Of a DNA stretch of 64,000 bases, positions 48,456 to 58,635 are shown piece by piece. The stretch is from an uncultured Opitutia bacterium (GTDB lineage: Bacteria; Verrucomicrobiota; Verrucomicrobiia; Opitutales; Coraliomargaritaceae): assembly GCA_937136395.1 (NCBI GenBank), contig CAKZOI010000021.1, positions 62,001 to 126,000 on the forward strand, written 5' to 3'. A program made the position numbers and the translations under genes. The notes under the pieces were generated by a model. That model had not been told where the DNA came from, did not search any database, and worked only from the letters and a program-made list of their open reading frames with translations. Each line of letters starts with the position of its first letter. The stretch's first letter is position 1.

Positions 48456-48738
48456 CCTTTTTAATCAGTAAACAAACAGGACGTGCCATGATGGCTCGCC
48501 CTGAGTGGAGCTTGTTTATTTAGGATGTCGAATTGGCGACCATTTAATGATCCGAACCGGGTGACACCCTCAGATGGTAATGACAGTGTCAAGGTGGATA
48601 GGTTCCCTTAGTTGTTGCAGGTAAACGCTTCAAGCGGTTCCTGTAAGGGGCTCAGCCTTAAGCGTAGTTTTGGAGGAAATTCATATTTGAGTGCAAATAG
48701 TGGGTTGCAACTTGGGGCGCTGAGGCTAGTTTAATAAG

Positions 48739-49191
48739 ATGCCTTTAAATAAAGTATCTGTTACCACTATCCTTAGCGAAAAAAGTTCATCACTTTATAC
48801 GATTCCTGTTGATTCTACTGTCGAGAGTGCGGTTTCAGAGATGAACCGTGAACGCATCGGATCGCTTATGGTTAAAGATGGCGAGGACTGTGTGGGAATC
48901 TTTACCGAGCGCGATGTATTGACGCGTGTGGTTTCCGGATCGCGTGATCCAAAGACAACACCTTTGAGGGACGTGATGACACGTGACTTTCAATCGATTT
49001 GTTCAGACACATCTGTGGAAGATGCGATGCAGATCATGACAGATAAACGTGTGCGGCACTTACCGATTCTAGATGGTAAAAAGCTGGTTGGCATGATCTC
49101 GATCGGTGACGTCACGCGCTGGTTATTGAAGGTGAATGAGCTCGAGGCTGAGAATCTACGCCGCTACGTATTTTCAGAATATCCAGGCTAG
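48739..49191 (+). CDS. CBS-domain-pair protein
   Basis: 150 residues forming one Bateman module: ILSEKSSSLYTIPVDSTVES, GSLMVKDGEDCVGIFTERDV, VMTRDFQSICSDTSVEDAMQ and RHLPILDGKKLVGMISIGDV. Such stand-alone CBS pairs bind adenosyl ligands and regulate partners; the partner is unknown. A 283-bp gap lies upstream (48456-48738) in which I see nothing beyond a weak AAACAA/TTGTTT dyad. Confidence 0.8.
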   Translation: MPLNKVSVTTILSEKSSSLYTIPVDSTVESAVSEMNRERIGSLMVKDGEDCVGIFTERDVLTRVVSGSRDPKTTPLRDVMTRDFQSICSDTSVEDAMQIMTDKRVRHLPILDGKKLVGMISIGDVTRWLLKVNELEAENLRRYVFSEYPG

Positions 49192-49328
49192 GCAAGTTTT
49201 CGCTACTTCAGGTGATAGGATACGAGCACCGATGTGTCAGTGTTGGTTATATTCCTGTAAAATAATCTTTGCCCACAGGTAAAGTTACACACAGGTATTT
49301 CAATTTGCACGTAAGATGCTAAGCGTAT

Positions 49329-49823
49329 TTGGTAGTGAGTTTTTTTAAACAAATTTCAAGGATTCGACTTAAGCGTTCGAATACATTGCCTAAACAGCCT
49401 TACCTTTCCGGTCTAGAATCAGAGTCGAATAATCAAAAGGGCGCGAACTTAGTGCAGGTGCGTATCGAGCCCGACTCTGCCGAGACGAAGGCACAAAGCC
49501 TGTTAAAGGCACGGACGATTGAATCTTCGGTGTTCACTATCGGAAGACGACGAGGTTTGGTGTCTGATAGCCCAGATGATATCGATTTTTCGATTCGGCA
49601 GGTTGAACCTTACACAGTTTCTAGAAGGCACTGCTCGATAGAACGATTGGAGGATTGTATTATTTTACACGACTTAGGTGGCAAATACGGTAGTTTGGTC
49701 AATGGTCAACGAATCGGCGGGAGAGCAACCGCGCCTAAATCGATTCGGTTGGCTAGGGGGCAGTATGATTTAGTATTAGGGCCACGAGATAGCACGTTTC
49801 GGTTTAAGCTTATCATTGATTAA
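49329..49823 (+). CDS. FHA-domain protein
   Basis: 164 residues. The FHA fold takes residues about 65-160: FTIGRRRG, the phosphothreonine-binding TVSRRHCSIERL and DLGGKYGSLVNGQRI. The N-terminal ~60 residues are basic and probably unstructured. FHA proteins dock phosphorylated partners of Ser/Thr kinases; no kinase is nearby. The start is uncertain: TTG at 49329 or GTG at 49335. Confidence 0.75.
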   Translation: MVVSFFKQISRIRLKRSNTLPKQPYLSGLESESNNQKGANLVQVRIEPDSAETKAQSLLKARTIESSVFTIGRRRGLVSDSPDDIDFSIRQVEPYTVSRRHCSIERLEDCIILHDLGGKYGSLVNGQRIGGRATAPKSIRLARGQYDLVLGPRDSTFRFKLIID

Positions 49824-49919
49824 GCATTCATTGAAATTGCTATCAGCTTGACTCCGAGTCCGGCATTCGTGGACACTGCGACCTTTACTCAATTCAACCT
49901 AAATTAAGGAATTATTACT

Positions 49920-50228
49920 ATGGCAGGAGTCGGAAAACTTTTGAAACAAGCCCAGAAGATGCAAAAGCAGATGGAGGCAATCCAAGAGCAGCTCGCAGAG
50001 CAGATTATTGAAGTGTCTAGTGGCGGAGGTGCTATTCAGATTCAGATTAACGGGCAGGGGGACTTTCAGTCGTTTAAACTCGATCCTGAATTCCTTAAAG
50101 AAGACGCTGATTTTGTTGAAGAGACATTGTTAGCTGCGGTTCAAGAAGCAGCTGCGAAGGCAAAGGAGACAAGTGAGGAAGCCATGGGCTCAGTGACTGG
50201 CGGCATGGGTGGTTTTCCGGGATTCTAA
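49920..50228 (+). CDS. YbaB/EbfC nucleoid-associated protein
   Basis: 102 residues: GVGKLLKQAQKMQKQMEAIQ opens it, then EVSSGGGAIQIQINGQGDFQ, DADFVEETLLAAVQEAAAKA and a Gly/Met-rich tail. The family binds DNA and is usually encoded directly before recR, as here (3 bp gap). Confidence 0.9.
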   Translation: MAGVGKLLKQAQKMQKQMEAIQEQLAEQIIEVSSGGGAIQIQINGQGDFQSFKLDPEFLKEDADFVEETLLAAVQEAAAKAKETSEEAMGSVTGGMGGFPGF

Positions 50229-50231
50229 TTC

Positions 50232-50828
50232 GTGACTCCTGCTTACGAGTATCTGCTTAATAAGCTCAAGAAATTACCTGGGCTTGGCTATCGTTCCGCG
50301 GAGCGAATCGCCATGCATTTGCTTGTTGAGAAGACCGACGAGCTCGAGGGCTTGATTCGCTCACTGGATGCTGCGCAGAAAGTTGTCGGGCGCTGTGCGA
50401 CCTGCGGTAATATGGCCGAAGGTGAGCTCTGCTCGATATGCGTCGATACGGGGCGCGATTGCTCTAAAGTGTGCGTGGTTGAGCATGTCCCTGATTTAAT
50501 TGCGATTGAGCGTTCAGCAGCATGGAAAGGGCAATATCATGTTTTACATGGTAAACTCTCACCGATTCATGGTGTTGGGCCAGAAGCCTTAAACTTTGAA
50601 AGCCTGCAGCGACGTATCGAGCAGGGTGACATTCAAGAATTTGTGCTGGCTTTATCGAACGATATCGAGGGTCAGGCGACTTGTCATTACATACAAGAGG
50701 AGATTATCGGTAATCGAGAGATTCAAGTGACACGTATCGGCTTTGGACTCCCTAGCGGCGGCGGAGTGACCTATGCGGATTCAGTAACTTTGCGCAGTGC
50801 CCTAGATGGTCGCCGAGACTATGAATAG
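50232..50828 (+). CDS. recR: Recombination mediator RecR
   Basis: 198 residues from a GTG start. Helix-hairpin-helix (LKKLPGLGYRSAERIAMHLL), zinc finger CATCGN...CSIC (about 57-75), Toprim domain (CVVEHVPDLIAIERS, LHGKLSPIHGVGPE, ALSNDIEGQATCHYI) and the closing TRIGFGLPSGGGVTYADSVT. It loads RecA on gapped DNA together with RecF/RecO. Confidence 0.95.
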   Translation: MTPAYEYLLNKLKKLPGLGYRSAERIAMHLLVEKTDELEGLIRSLDAAQKVVGRCATCGNMAEGELCSICVDTGRDCSKVCVVEHVPDLIAIERSAAWKGQYHVLHGKLSPIHGVGPEALNFESLQRRIEQGDIQEFVLALSNDIEGQATCHYIQEEIIGNREIQVTRIGFGLPSGGGVTYADSVTLRSALDGRRDYE

Positions 50829-51070
50829 ACTCTCACTTCACTAAACCAGAGTCGACCGGCTCATACTGCCAACTAAAGTAAAAGTTTGATAGCTTGGTAT
50901 GCCGCCCCATTTTTCTTTTGAGCTAGGAGTCGAAGTCGATAGATCTGACGATTATACTTCGAGTATTCACCTCGCCTATAGTTATTGCGACACCTGCTAG
51001 CATTCGTTCGCGTGCGTTTTGAAATTAGAAGGCAAAAATTTCACACGCAAATGATTCATAGAGCCCTACC

Positions 51071-53395
51071 ATGAACCTTAAAAAAATAGTTCCCGTTGTA
51101 TTCAGCATCGTTGCGTCGATTGCTAGCGCAGGCAGCCAGGTTTCTTCAGCGCAATGGATTATGGCGCAAGGAGTTGAGGCAAGCTCTGTGGCTCATTATC
51201 GCCTTGAGATTTCTCTGAGTGAGAAGCCAACGGCGTTCGAAGTGCAGCTGACTGCAGATTCGATTTACCGTTTCTACGTCAATGGGACTCTCATTGCCAC
51301 AGGCCCTGCTTCAGGTGACCTAAAGAAATGGCGCTATGATACCCTCGATATTGCCCCACATTTACGGGTAGGGGAAAACGTTCTTGCGGCGGTTGTCTGG
51401 CACCCATCGGGTGATTGGCAAGTGCCAATGGCCTTGATGCAAGGATCGCCCGGTTTCTATCTTCGCAGTGATGCAGCTCCATCGGTAAATACTGGCGTTG
51501 CTGCGTGGAAAACCTTTATCAATCCAGCCTATGCGCCGCAGAAGCGGAATCGATTTAAAGGTTATTTTGCGCTAGGGGATTTTGAGAATTTTGACGCAAA
51601 TGTCTACCCGTGGGGATGGGAGACGAATGACTTTGACGATCGCGATTGGGTGGATGCCGAATTAGGGAAGCAAGACTATCGTATGATCCCGCGACAGATT
51701 CCGATGATGGAGCATCGATCTGAGCGCCTGCAAGCCGTTCGTCGGACTGAAGGCGCGGATCTAGTAACCGATCGGTTTCTTGAAGGCCACGCGCCTTTGA
51801 CGATACCAGCTCACTCAGAAGTTACCTTGCTGCTGGATCGTGGGGAGTTGAGCAATGCGTATCCAGAACTGACACTTAGCGGAGGTAAGGATGGCGTCGT
51901 TCAGATGGCATATGCGGAGTCGCTGATGCTCGCAAAAATGACCTTGCGCAAAGGGGATCGAAGCAAAATTCAAAACAAAGTTTTTGAAGGACCGCATGAT
52001 CAAATTAAGTCTGATGGCGGACAGCTTCGCTCTTATCGTCCGCTTTGGTTTCGCACCTTTCGCTACATACAACTTCACATTGTCACTGATGAAGACCCTT
52101 TAACTTTGGTGAACTTGAAAACAGAGACCATTGGTTATCCATTTGAAGAAATTGCATCCTTCGATGCTGGCCAAGACGAGTTGGAGCGGATCTGGGATGT
52201 CGGTTGGAGAACTCTGCGACTGTGCGCAGTCGACAACTTTTACGACTGTCCATTCTACGAGCGATTGCAATATGTCGGCGATACACGGATCGAAGCGCTC
52301 ATCTCAGTTTATGTTTCAGGTGACAGTCGATTGATGCGCAAGGCAATTGATCTCTTCAGAGATTCGCAGGACGGATACGATATTACTGCGAGCCGTTACC
52401 CCAGTAGGGTCAGGCAAGAGATTCCCACTTTTTGCAATTGGTGGATCGCTATGGTGCATGATTATAAGATGCTAGAGGGCGACCGGGCGTTTATCGAAGA
52501 GATGATGCCCACGATCGAATCGATTATTTCGCGTTTTCAAGCAAATACCGATACGAAGACTGGCCTTGTTCAATTTAGTCTCGGCCGTGAATGGGATTTC
52601 GTTGATTGGGCTGGCCATCTAGCACATGTTAAGGAGCGGAGATCAAATACAACATCACCCTCTGGACTCCTTACGCTCAATCACCTCTATGCAGTTCAGC
52701 ATGCTGCCGAGATTATGCGTTACATTGGTCGAGATGAACAGGCAGAGGAATACCTCGCACTCGGTGAGCGCCTCAAGCTTGCAGTTATGACGCATTGCTG
52801 GGATGAAGATAGGGGGCTTCTTACCGATGATCCGGGTCACCAGCGATTGACTGAGCATGTCAATTTGCTTGGCATCTTAACAGATACAATTCCACCTGCT
52901 AAGCAAGCCGAGGTCATGCAAAAGATTCTAGACGGACAACCGTCAATGACCCAGGCAACGATCTACTTTCGCTTCTATTACAATCGCGCTCTAGTCAAAG
53001 TTGGCATGGCGGATCGTTATCTCGACACTCTGGACATTTGGCGCGCCCAGTTGGAGTTGAATTTAAGCACTTGGGCAGAAAAACCAGAGCCATCACGATC
53101 TGATTGCCATGCTTGGGGGGCTTCCCCTAATTACGAATTCCTTGCCACAGTTGCTGGAATTACACCAACCTCACCAGGGTTCAAAAAAGTGCGTATTGCG
53201 CCAGCACTTGGCTCACTTCAGGAGATTGAGGCCCAAATGCCTACTAAGCATGGCTTGATTCAGGTCAAGTTGAAGCGTAAGGGAACCGATGGCATCGACG
53301 CTATGGTCACGCTTCCCGCTGGGATTTCAGGTCGATTCGAATGGAACGGAAAGAGTCAGGTCATTGAGCCTGGAGAGCAAATGATCCATCTTTAA
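51071..53395 (+). CDS. Secreted GH78-like alpha-L-rhamnosidase
   Basis: 774 residues with a signal peptide (about 1-20). N-terminal beta-sandwich (YRFYVNGTLIATGPASGD is the rhamnosidase signature), another sandwich, then an (alpha/alpha)6 barrel with DNFYDCPFYERLQYVGDTRI, which aligns with the DCPxRxERLGWTGD motif holding the general acid, and the closing STWAEKPEPSRSDCHAWGAS block with the second carboxylate (Glu) and His. The arrangement is GH78. It would release L-rhamnose from rhamnogalacturonan, ulvan-type oligosaccharides or glycosides. It is 38 kb from the uronate operon, so a shared pathway is only suggested. Confidence 0.8.
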   Translation: MNLKKIVPVVFSIVASIASAGSQVSSAQWIMAQGVEASSVAHYRLEISLSEKPTAFEVQLTADSIYRFYVNGTLIATGPASGDLKKWRYDTLDIAPHLRVGENVLAAVVWHPSGDWQVPMALMQGSPGFYLRSDAAPSVNTGVAAWKTFINPAYAPQKRNRFKGYFALGDFENFDANVYPWGWETNDFDDRDWVDAELGKQDYRMIPRQIPMMEHRSERLQAVRRTEGADLVTDRFLEGHAPLTIPAHSEVTLLLDRGELSNAYPELTLSGGKDGVVQMAYAESLMLAKMTLRKGDRSKIQNKVFEGPHDQIKSDGGQLRSYRPLWFRTFRYIQLHIVTDEDPLTLVNLKTETIGYPFEEIASFDAGQDELERIWDVGWRTLRLCAVDNFYDCPFYERLQYVGDTRIEALISVYVSGDSRLMRKAIDLFRDSQDGYDITASRYPSRVRQEIPTFCNWWIAMVHDYKMLEGDRAFIEEMMPTIESIISRFQANTDTKTGLVQFSLGREWDFVDWAGHLAHVKERRSNTTSPSGLLTLNHLYAVQHAAEIMRYIGRDEQAEEYLALGERLKLAVMTHCWDEDRGLLTDDPGHQRLTEHVNLLGILTDTIPPAKQAEVMQKILDGQPSMTQATIYFRFYYNRALVKVGMADRYLDTLDIWRAQLELNLSTWAEKPEPSRSDCHAWGASPNYEFLATVAGITPTSPGFKKVRIAPALGSLQEIEAQMPTKHGLIQVKLKRKGTDGIDAMVTLPAGISGRFEWNGKSQVIEPGEQMIHL

Positions 53396-53429
53396 AGCAC
53401 GCCGTGGATTTTTAGCTCTAATGCTCCAC

Positions 53430-53462
53430 AAAAAAGCCCTAGGTGTTGGTTTACCTAGAGCT
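53430..53462 (-). terminator. Terminator beside the displaced tRNA-Glu end
   Basis: AGCCCTAGGT pairs with ACCTAGAGCT (one mismatch); A5 at 53430-53434 is the T-tract on the minus strand. It follows the copied 3' end of tRNA-Glu in the same way that a terminator follows a real tRNA. Confidence 0.7.
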
Positions 53463-53464
53463 TT

Positions 53465-53489
53465 AAAAATGGCCTCCCGTAGGAGATTG
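53465..53489. repeat. Copy of the tRNA-Glu 3' end
   Basis: AAAAATGGCCTCCCGTAGG is identical to 53639-53657, which holds the CCA end and acceptor stem of tRNA-Glu; similarity continues for six more bases with two mismatches. The copies are 174 bp apart in the same orientation. The bases between do not form a second tRNA. Confidence 0.75.
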
Positions 53490-53603
53490 GTGTCGCGTTG
53501 CTCCATCGCTTCGCGACCGTCTCCTTGAGCCGCCCCATCTCCGCTCATTGCATTCGCTCCGTCGAACCTAGGGTTCTCATCCCTTGAAGTTTGGGTATAA
53601 AAT

Positions 53604-53636
53604 AGCCTAAGCGATTGATAAACAACTGCTTAGGCT
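53604..53636 (-). terminator. Hairpin following tRNA-Glu
   Basis: AGCCTAAGC pairs with GCTTAGGCT. On the minus strand it is followed by ATTTTATA, a modest T-tract, so it is a weaker terminator than the one at 53430. Confidence 0.55.
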
Positions 53637-53643
53637 AAAAAAA

Positions 53644-53721
53644 TGGCCTCCCGTAGGGGATTCGAACCCCTGTTGCCTGGATGAAAACCAGGTGTCCTAG
53701 ACCGGGCTAGACGAACGGGAG
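53644..53721 (-). tRNA. tRNA-Glu (anticodon TTC)
   Basis: A 78-nt cloverleaf on the minus strand: acceptor stem CTCCCGT/ACGGGAG, anticodon arm CCTGG-TTTTCAT-CCAGG (anticodon TTC), T arm AGGGG-TTCGAAT-CCCCT, and an encoded CCA end. Confidence 0.95.
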
Positions 53722-53895
53722 GGAGGAGAAGTCACGGAAGCTATGTTTCAGTATCTATGGCGCAAGTCTTTTTTTCTAAAAAATACTAGAAAACAATGGA
53801 TTCCTTCAGAAACCGTTTGCGCACACCGTGTGGAAAGCTAATGAAAAGGTATGTATTCTGAGAGTCTTCCATTTCCTCTACCTAAAACACCTTTG

Positions 53896-54759
53896 ATGAA
53901 GGTCGAAAATATTCCGTATCCACTTGTGGCATCAGGTAAGGTGCGTGAAGTTTTTGATATGGGCGATGCATTGCTGATGGTCGCGACCGACCGTGTTTCT
54001 GCTTTTGATGTCATTATGAAAGAGGGGCTAGCAGGGAAGGGCGTATTGCTCACGCAAATCAGTTTATATTGGTTTTCACGTGCGTCTGCACTGACACAGC
54101 ATCATTTGGTGGAGAACCATGCTGAACGCATTGTCGATTTAGGTAAGGAGTATCCGGAGCTACAATATCGCAGCATGATTGTTAAGAAGCTCACACCTTT
54201 GCCGATCGAAGCGGTGGTTCGTGGTTACCTTTCTGGTTCAGGTTGGAAGGCGTATCAAGCGACCGGAGCACTCTTCGAATATCCATTGCCCAATGATTTA
54301 CAGAATAGCAGCCAACTGCCTAAGCCAGTCTTTACACCGACAACAAAAGCAGCAAGTGGCCATGACATGCCGATCGACTGCGCAGATGCCGCTAAGCTCA
54401 TTGGCGAATCGCTATTTCAAAAAGTTCACGATCTAAGTCTCGAATTGTATAACATGGGTGTTCAGCGTGCGGATGCGGCTAGCCTCATATTGGCAGACAC
54501 GAAGTTCGAATTTGGCACAGACGAAGCAGGTGAGCTCTATTTGATCGACGAAATTTTAACGCCTGATTCTTCTCGTTATTGGCCGCGTGATGGATACGCG
54601 CCGGGTGGAGCGCAGCCATCTTTCGATAAGCAATTCGTTCGAGACTACTTAGAGTCTCTTGATTGGGACAAAACACCGCCGGCACCCTCACTGCCAGAGT
54701 CTGTTCTGAAAGGCACCTTGGACCGCTATATACAAGCTTATGAGACGATTGTCGGCTAG
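53896..54759 (+). CDS. purC: SAICAR synthase PurC
   Basis: 287 residues from the ATG at 53896; an in-frame ATG at 53851 would add 15 residues that do not look conserved. Family blocks: VASGKVREVFDMGDALLMVA, ATDRVSAFDVIMKEGLAGKG, GYLSGSGWKAYQATG and LADTKFEFG, then IDEILTPDSSRYW. It joins CAIR and aspartate in purine synthesis (an earlier step than PurH at 16877). This longer PurC form resembles the eukaryote-like group seen in many PVC bacteria. Confidence 0.9.
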   Translation: MKVENIPYPLVASGKVREVFDMGDALLMVATDRVSAFDVIMKEGLAGKGVLLTQISLYWFSRASALTQHHLVENHAERIVDLGKEYPELQYRSMIVKKLTPLPIEAVVRGYLSGSGWKAYQATGALFEYPLPNDLQNSSQLPKPVFTPTTKAASGHDMPIDCADAAKLIGESLFQKVHDLSLELYNMGVQRADAASLILADTKFEFGTDEAGELYLIDEILTPDSSRYWPRDGYAPGGAQPSFDKQFVRDYLESLDWDKTPPAPSLPESVLKGTLDRYIQAYETIVG

Positions 54760-54824
54760 CGACGAAGCCTCGTTATCGATCATGCTACGCGGGCTTCAGC
54801 GATTAATAATGTGGTGAATGTCTG

Positions 54825-55283
54825 ATGCCAATTTGGTTAATTGAATACTTTGCTGCGGACGATCTAAACGCGTTGTTTGTTTTTATCGCGGTAATGACGG
54901 TGCCAATCTGGGTCGGAATGATCTTTTTTGCTAAGTCGAAATGGACGCGTCGTATCGCTCAACCATTCCTCATTACTCCCTTTTATTGCGGTCTGCTCTT
55001 GTTACTCTTATGGAAAGCATACGATGCATCTATCCTGCCCGATCCAATTGTGAATGCTACCTATGAATCGGCTCGTGATTTCTCGGATCATCCCATAGCT
55101 TTTCTCATCTTGTTTTGTAATTATCAGATACTGAATTTGTTTCTTGGCACCATGATGTTTCAGCATGCCAATAAGCGAGGGTTTCACGCACCTATCGAAT
55201 TATGCATTTGTTGCCTATTGGGTGCATTTGCATTGGTGCCTTATGCCGTGCGGTTACTTGTTCGAGGAGAGAGGCTCTCATGA
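54825..55283 (+). CDS. ABA4-like (DUF4281) membrane protein
   Basis: 152 residues with four hydrophobic helices. Pattern of the ABA4-like family: NALFVFIAVMTVPIWVGMIF, SKWTRRIAQPFLITPFYCGL, LNLFLGTMMFQHANKRGFHA. Plant ABA4 acts in neoxanthin formation; bacterial members have no settled role. The identification is moderate. It overlaps the phosphoesterase gene by 4 bases (ATGA), so the two are probably expressed together. Confidence 0.55.
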   Translation: MPIWLIEYFAADDLNALFVFIAVMTVPIWVGMIFFAKSKWTRRIAQPFLITPFYCGLLLLLLWKAYDASILPDPIVNATYESARDFSDHPIAFLILFCNYQILNLFLGTMMFQHANKRGFHAPIELCICCLLGAFALVPYAVRLLVRGERLS

Positions 55284-56404
55284 AGTCGCTTGGTGAGTTA
55301 GCGATGACAGATGTCGCTTCGCGCCCACGTGGTCGCGGTGCTTGGAAGCTTGGAGCGTTCGTTGGTTTACTCGTTTTCCTGTATGTCATTATTCGGAATT
55401 ATTTTTTCATTCGAGATGGAATGCTAGATCCTGATTTTGGGGTCATACATCGTGCGTATGAATTTAACCTCGGTGAACTCGCTTGGCTGTTATCAGTCGT
55501 CTCGATCATCTTTATCGGCTTGTCGATGACTTGGAAAAGTGTGCGACCGCAATTGCTGGCTCTGTCCGCACTATATGCATTTCTATCGATCGATCTATTT
55601 GCACTGCGTTACTATGTGACGAATGTGGAACCAGAGCATTTAGTGGTCAAACATGTGAGGTTGGAGACGCCCAAGCTGACGAAACCGATTCGTCTACTTC
55701 ATATTAGTGATATACAGGCGGGTTCGATTACGGATTATCAGCAAAAAATATTCGAAAAGATTCATGCGCTTCAGCCAGATATTATTTTAAATACTGGAGA
55801 CTTTCTACAAGTGGTGCCACCGGCGACTTTTACAGGTGAATGGCAGAAGTTGTTAGAATTAATAAAGTCCGTGAGTCCGCGCTACGGAACCTATGCGGTT
55901 TTTGGGGACACAGAACGTGAATTGTATCGCTTTAAACAAGAAGAGTTGGAGCCCTTGCGTATGCTTTCATCTCGATCCGAACGTGTGGTGGTTGATGGTG
56001 GTGTGCTGAATCTGCATGGGCTGAGCCTCTATCAGTCTAGAAAAGGCGAATGGGCAATGAACTCCATCGACCGTTGGCTGAATGAAGCGCAAGCAAATGA
56101 TTTTCGCATCTTGTTTGGGCATGCTCCAGATTACGCGCTTTCGGTATCGGATAAGTCGATTGATTTGTGCTTAGCAGGGCATACGCATGGAGGGCAAGTG
56201 CGCTTACCTTGGTATGGACCTTTGGTGATTGATAGTGAAATTCCGAAGGAGTGGGCGCAGGGTTTTCGCCGAGTGGGCATTCCCTACCTAAATGTCTCTG
56301 CGGGCGCGGGATCGAATCGCCACAAAGGTTTGCCGCCTATACGGTTTAACTGTCCGACAGAGATGACTTTGATCGAGCTCGTTCCTATTCGGCCACTGCG
56401 CTAA
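55280..56404 (+). CDS. Membrane-anchored metallophosphoesterase (YkuE/YaeI-like)
   Basis: 374 residues from the ATG at 55280. Three to four hydrophobic helices at the start (about 20-120), then a calcineurin-type domain with the metal motifs LLHISDIQAG, LNTGDFLQ, GHAPDY and AGHTHGGQVRLPW. Similar proteins hydrolyse UDP-2,3-diacylglucosamine or other phosphodiesters; the family is broad. It is coupled to the ABA4-like gene. Confidence 0.75.
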   Translation: MKSLGELAMTDVASRPRGRGAWKLGAFVGLLVFLYVIIRNYFFIRDGMLDPDFGVIHRAYEFNLGELAWLLSVVSIIFIGLSMTWKSVRPQLLALSALYAFLSIDLFALRYYVTNVEPEHLVVKHVRLETPKLTKPIRLLHISDIQAGSITDYQQKIFEKIHALQPDIILNTGDFLQVVPPATFTGEWQKLLELIKSVSPRYGTYAVFGDTERELYRFKQEELEPLRMLSSRSERVVVDGGVLNLHGLSLYQSRKGEWAMNSIDRWLNEAQANDFRILFGHAPDYALSVSDKSIDLCLAGHTHGGQVRLPWYGPLVIDSEIPKEWAQGFRRVGIPYLNVSAGAGSNRHKGLPPIRFNCPTEMTLIELVPIRPLR

Positions 56405-56415
56405 GCTTGAATATG

Positions 56416-56445
56416 AAAAAGGCCGTCCCCATGCAGGACGGCCTT
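56416..56445 (-). terminator. Intrinsic terminator of tkt
   Basis: AAGGCCGTCC pairs with GGACGGCCTT; A5 on the plus strand becomes the T-tract on the minus strand. It lies between the convergent phosphoesterase and tkt genes and may act for both. Confidence 0.85.
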
Positions 56446-56468
56446 CGTAGTTGAATGAATGATACGCT

Positions 56469-58454
56469 TTAAAGGATGCCTTTGGCAACGGCTGCCACAT
56501 TGTCGGCAGTCATACCTAATTGCTCCATCACAGTGTTGCCAGGAGCAGAGATGCCGAAGCGATCGATGCAGACGGTCTTACCTGCAAACCCTACGTATTT
56601 ACCCCAAGTTGATGAAACGCCGGCTTCAACCGCTACACGCTTAGCGCATGCGCTAGGGAGCACGCTTTCGATGTAATCTGCAGACTGACGCTCGAAACGC
56701 TCAAAGCTCGGGAGTGAAACCACACGGACACCTTCACCAAGTTGCTCCGCAGCGCCGAGTGCGTGTTGCACTTCGGAACCAGTTGCCATGATGATGAGTT
56801 TTAAATCGCCAGACTCTTTTTTCGCAATGTAGCCACCCTTGAGAGTGCCTTCGCGACGCTCTTCGACGCTAATCGCATCGTTTGCTGGAACATTTTGACG
56901 AGTTAGAATCAGTGCCGTTGGGCCATCCTTGCGAAGTGTGGCTGCAGCGAAGGCTGCAGCAGTTTCTTCAGCATCAGAAGGTCGAATGACATCGAGATTT
57001 GGAATCACGCGCAACCCGCTCACTGTTTCCACTGGTTGGTGTGTTGGGCCGTCTTCACCGACACCGACTGAGTCGTGCGTGAAGATGTAGGTGACCGGTA
57101 GTTTTGCTAAGGCTGCTAGGCGGATGGATCCGCGCATGTAGTCAGCAAATACGAGGAAAGTTGCACCACTCGCGCGGAAGATGCCATCATAGGCGATACC
57201 ATTGCAGATTGCGCCCATGCCGTGTTCACGAATGCCGAACCATATGTTGCGACCAGCAAAGTTGTCTGGACCGAAATCGCCACCGTCTTTGATGTAGTTC
57301 TTCGTTGAGCCATAGAGGTCGGCAGAACCTGAAATAAGGTGTGGCACTTCTTTGGCGACTGCGTTGATCACGACTCCGCCAGATGCGCGAGTCGCTGAAC
57401 CAGTGCCAGCGTCAAATGCTGGGATACGTTGTGCGAGGTCAGTCACGACTTCGTCGTTTACGCCAGCTTCAAGTTCGGCTGCGAGTTCTGCGTTGGCGGC
57501 TTTCCATGCGCTGTAGGTCGCGTCCCACTCAGCTTTGACTGTTTGGCTGCTTTTAGCGACTTCGGCAAAATGCGTGCGAACATCGTCGGATACAAAGAAT
57601 GTTTCTTCTGGCAGGCCGAGACCTTTACGAGCAGACTCAGCAAATTTGGCGCCACCTTCACCGTGTCCTGCTGCAGTGCCCTCGACTTCAGGGATGCCCT
57701 TGCCGATTGTTGTTTTTGCGATAATGACCTTCGGCTTACCATTGTCGTTCGACTTGGCTGTGCTGATTGCCTCAGAAATGGCAGACAAGTCATGTCCGTC
57801 GATCGTTACAGCATCCCAACCTTGTGACTGGAAGTATGCTGCTGCATCTTCGCTTTGCGTGCGATCTGCCATGGCGTCGAGTGTGACGTCGTTGGAATCG
57901 TAGATAAGGATTAGGTTGTCGAGTTGGTTGTGCCCTGCAAATGCAATGGCCTCCCTAGCGACACCTTCTTGCAAGCAACCATCACCATGTAGCGCGAAGA
58001 CGTGTTGATCGAAAATTGTGTGATCCGTAGTATTAAACTTTGCTGCGGCACGCTTTCCTGAAAGCGCGTAGCCCACTGCGTTGCCGATGCCTTGTCCGAG
58101 AGGGCCAGTCGTCGCTTCGACACCAACAGTGTCGCCAAATTCTGGGTGGCCTGGTGTTTCTGACCCAAGTTGACGGAAATTTTTCACTTCTTCTAGAGAG
58201 AGGGCATAGCCTGCCAGGTGCAGCCAAGAGTAGATGAACATAGAGCCATGGCCACCGGAGAGCACGAAACGGTCGCGATTTAACCATTTAGGTGCTGTCG
58301 GATCGTAGCGTAGGCCACCGTTTCCGAATAGAACGGCACCGATTTCGGCGCATCCGAGTGGTAGCCCTAGGTGACCTGAGCTGCATGCGTGAATGGCATC
58401 GATAGCAAGGCCACGAGCCTGTGTTGCTGCTTTTGAGAGAATCTCTGTTTGCAT
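56469..58454 (-). CDS. tkt: Transketolase
   Basis: 661 residues. Thiamine-diphosphate site [51 protein letters not shown], and the middle domain [17 protein letters not shown] and [20 protein letters not shown]. It moves two-carbon units in the pentose phosphate pathway, complementing Rpe at 37033. Single-gene unit with its own terminator. Confidence 0.95.
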   Translation of the reverse strand: MQTEILSKAATQARGLAIDAIHACSSGHLGLPLGCAEIGAVLFGNGGLRYDPTAPKWLNRDRFVLSGGHGSMFIYSWLHLAGYALSLEEVKNFRQLGSETPGHPEFGDTVGVEATTGPLGQGIGNAVGYALSGKRAAAKFNTTDHTIFDQHVFALHGDGCLQEGVAREAIAFAGHNQLDNLILIYDSNDVTLDAMADRTQSEDAAAYFQSQGWDAVTIDGHDLSAISEAISTAKSNDNGKPKVIIAKTTIGKGIPEVEGTAAGHGEGGAKFAESARKGLGLPEETFFVSDDVRTHFAEVAKSSQTVKAEWDATYSAWKAANAELAAELEAGVNDEVVTDLAQRIPAFDAGTGSATRASGGVVINAVAKEVPHLISGSADLYGSTKNYIKDGGDFGPDNFAGRNIWFGIREHGMGAICNGIAYDGIFRASGATFLVFADYMRGSIRLAALAKLPVTYIFTHDSVGVGEDGPTHQPVETVSGLRVIPNLDVIRPSDAEETAAAFAAATLRKDGPTALILTRQNVPANDAISVEERREGTLKGGYIAKKESGDLKLIIMATGSEVQHALGAAEQLGEGVRVVSLPSFERFERQSADYIESVLPSACAKRVAVEAGVSSTWGKYVGFAGKTVCIDRFGISAPGNTVMEQLGMTADNVAAVAKGIL

Positions 58455-58635
58455 AGTCTGTATTCCGTTGTGGAGGGAGTTGCACCTGAAATTGGCGCGT
58501 TTGTTGATTAAAAGGGATCTAAGATGCCCGAGTTCCTATCGATGAAAAGGAAAATCCCTAATTCTACATGAATTTGCTTCATCGTAGACATTCAAATCTC
58601 GACTCAGAGGAGCGGAGCACTTTAGACCTAGTTTC

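Noticed and set aside
53490-53638. A second tRNA gene between the two tRNA-Glu ends
   Set aside because: No anticodon arm or D arm can be formed from the intervening bases.
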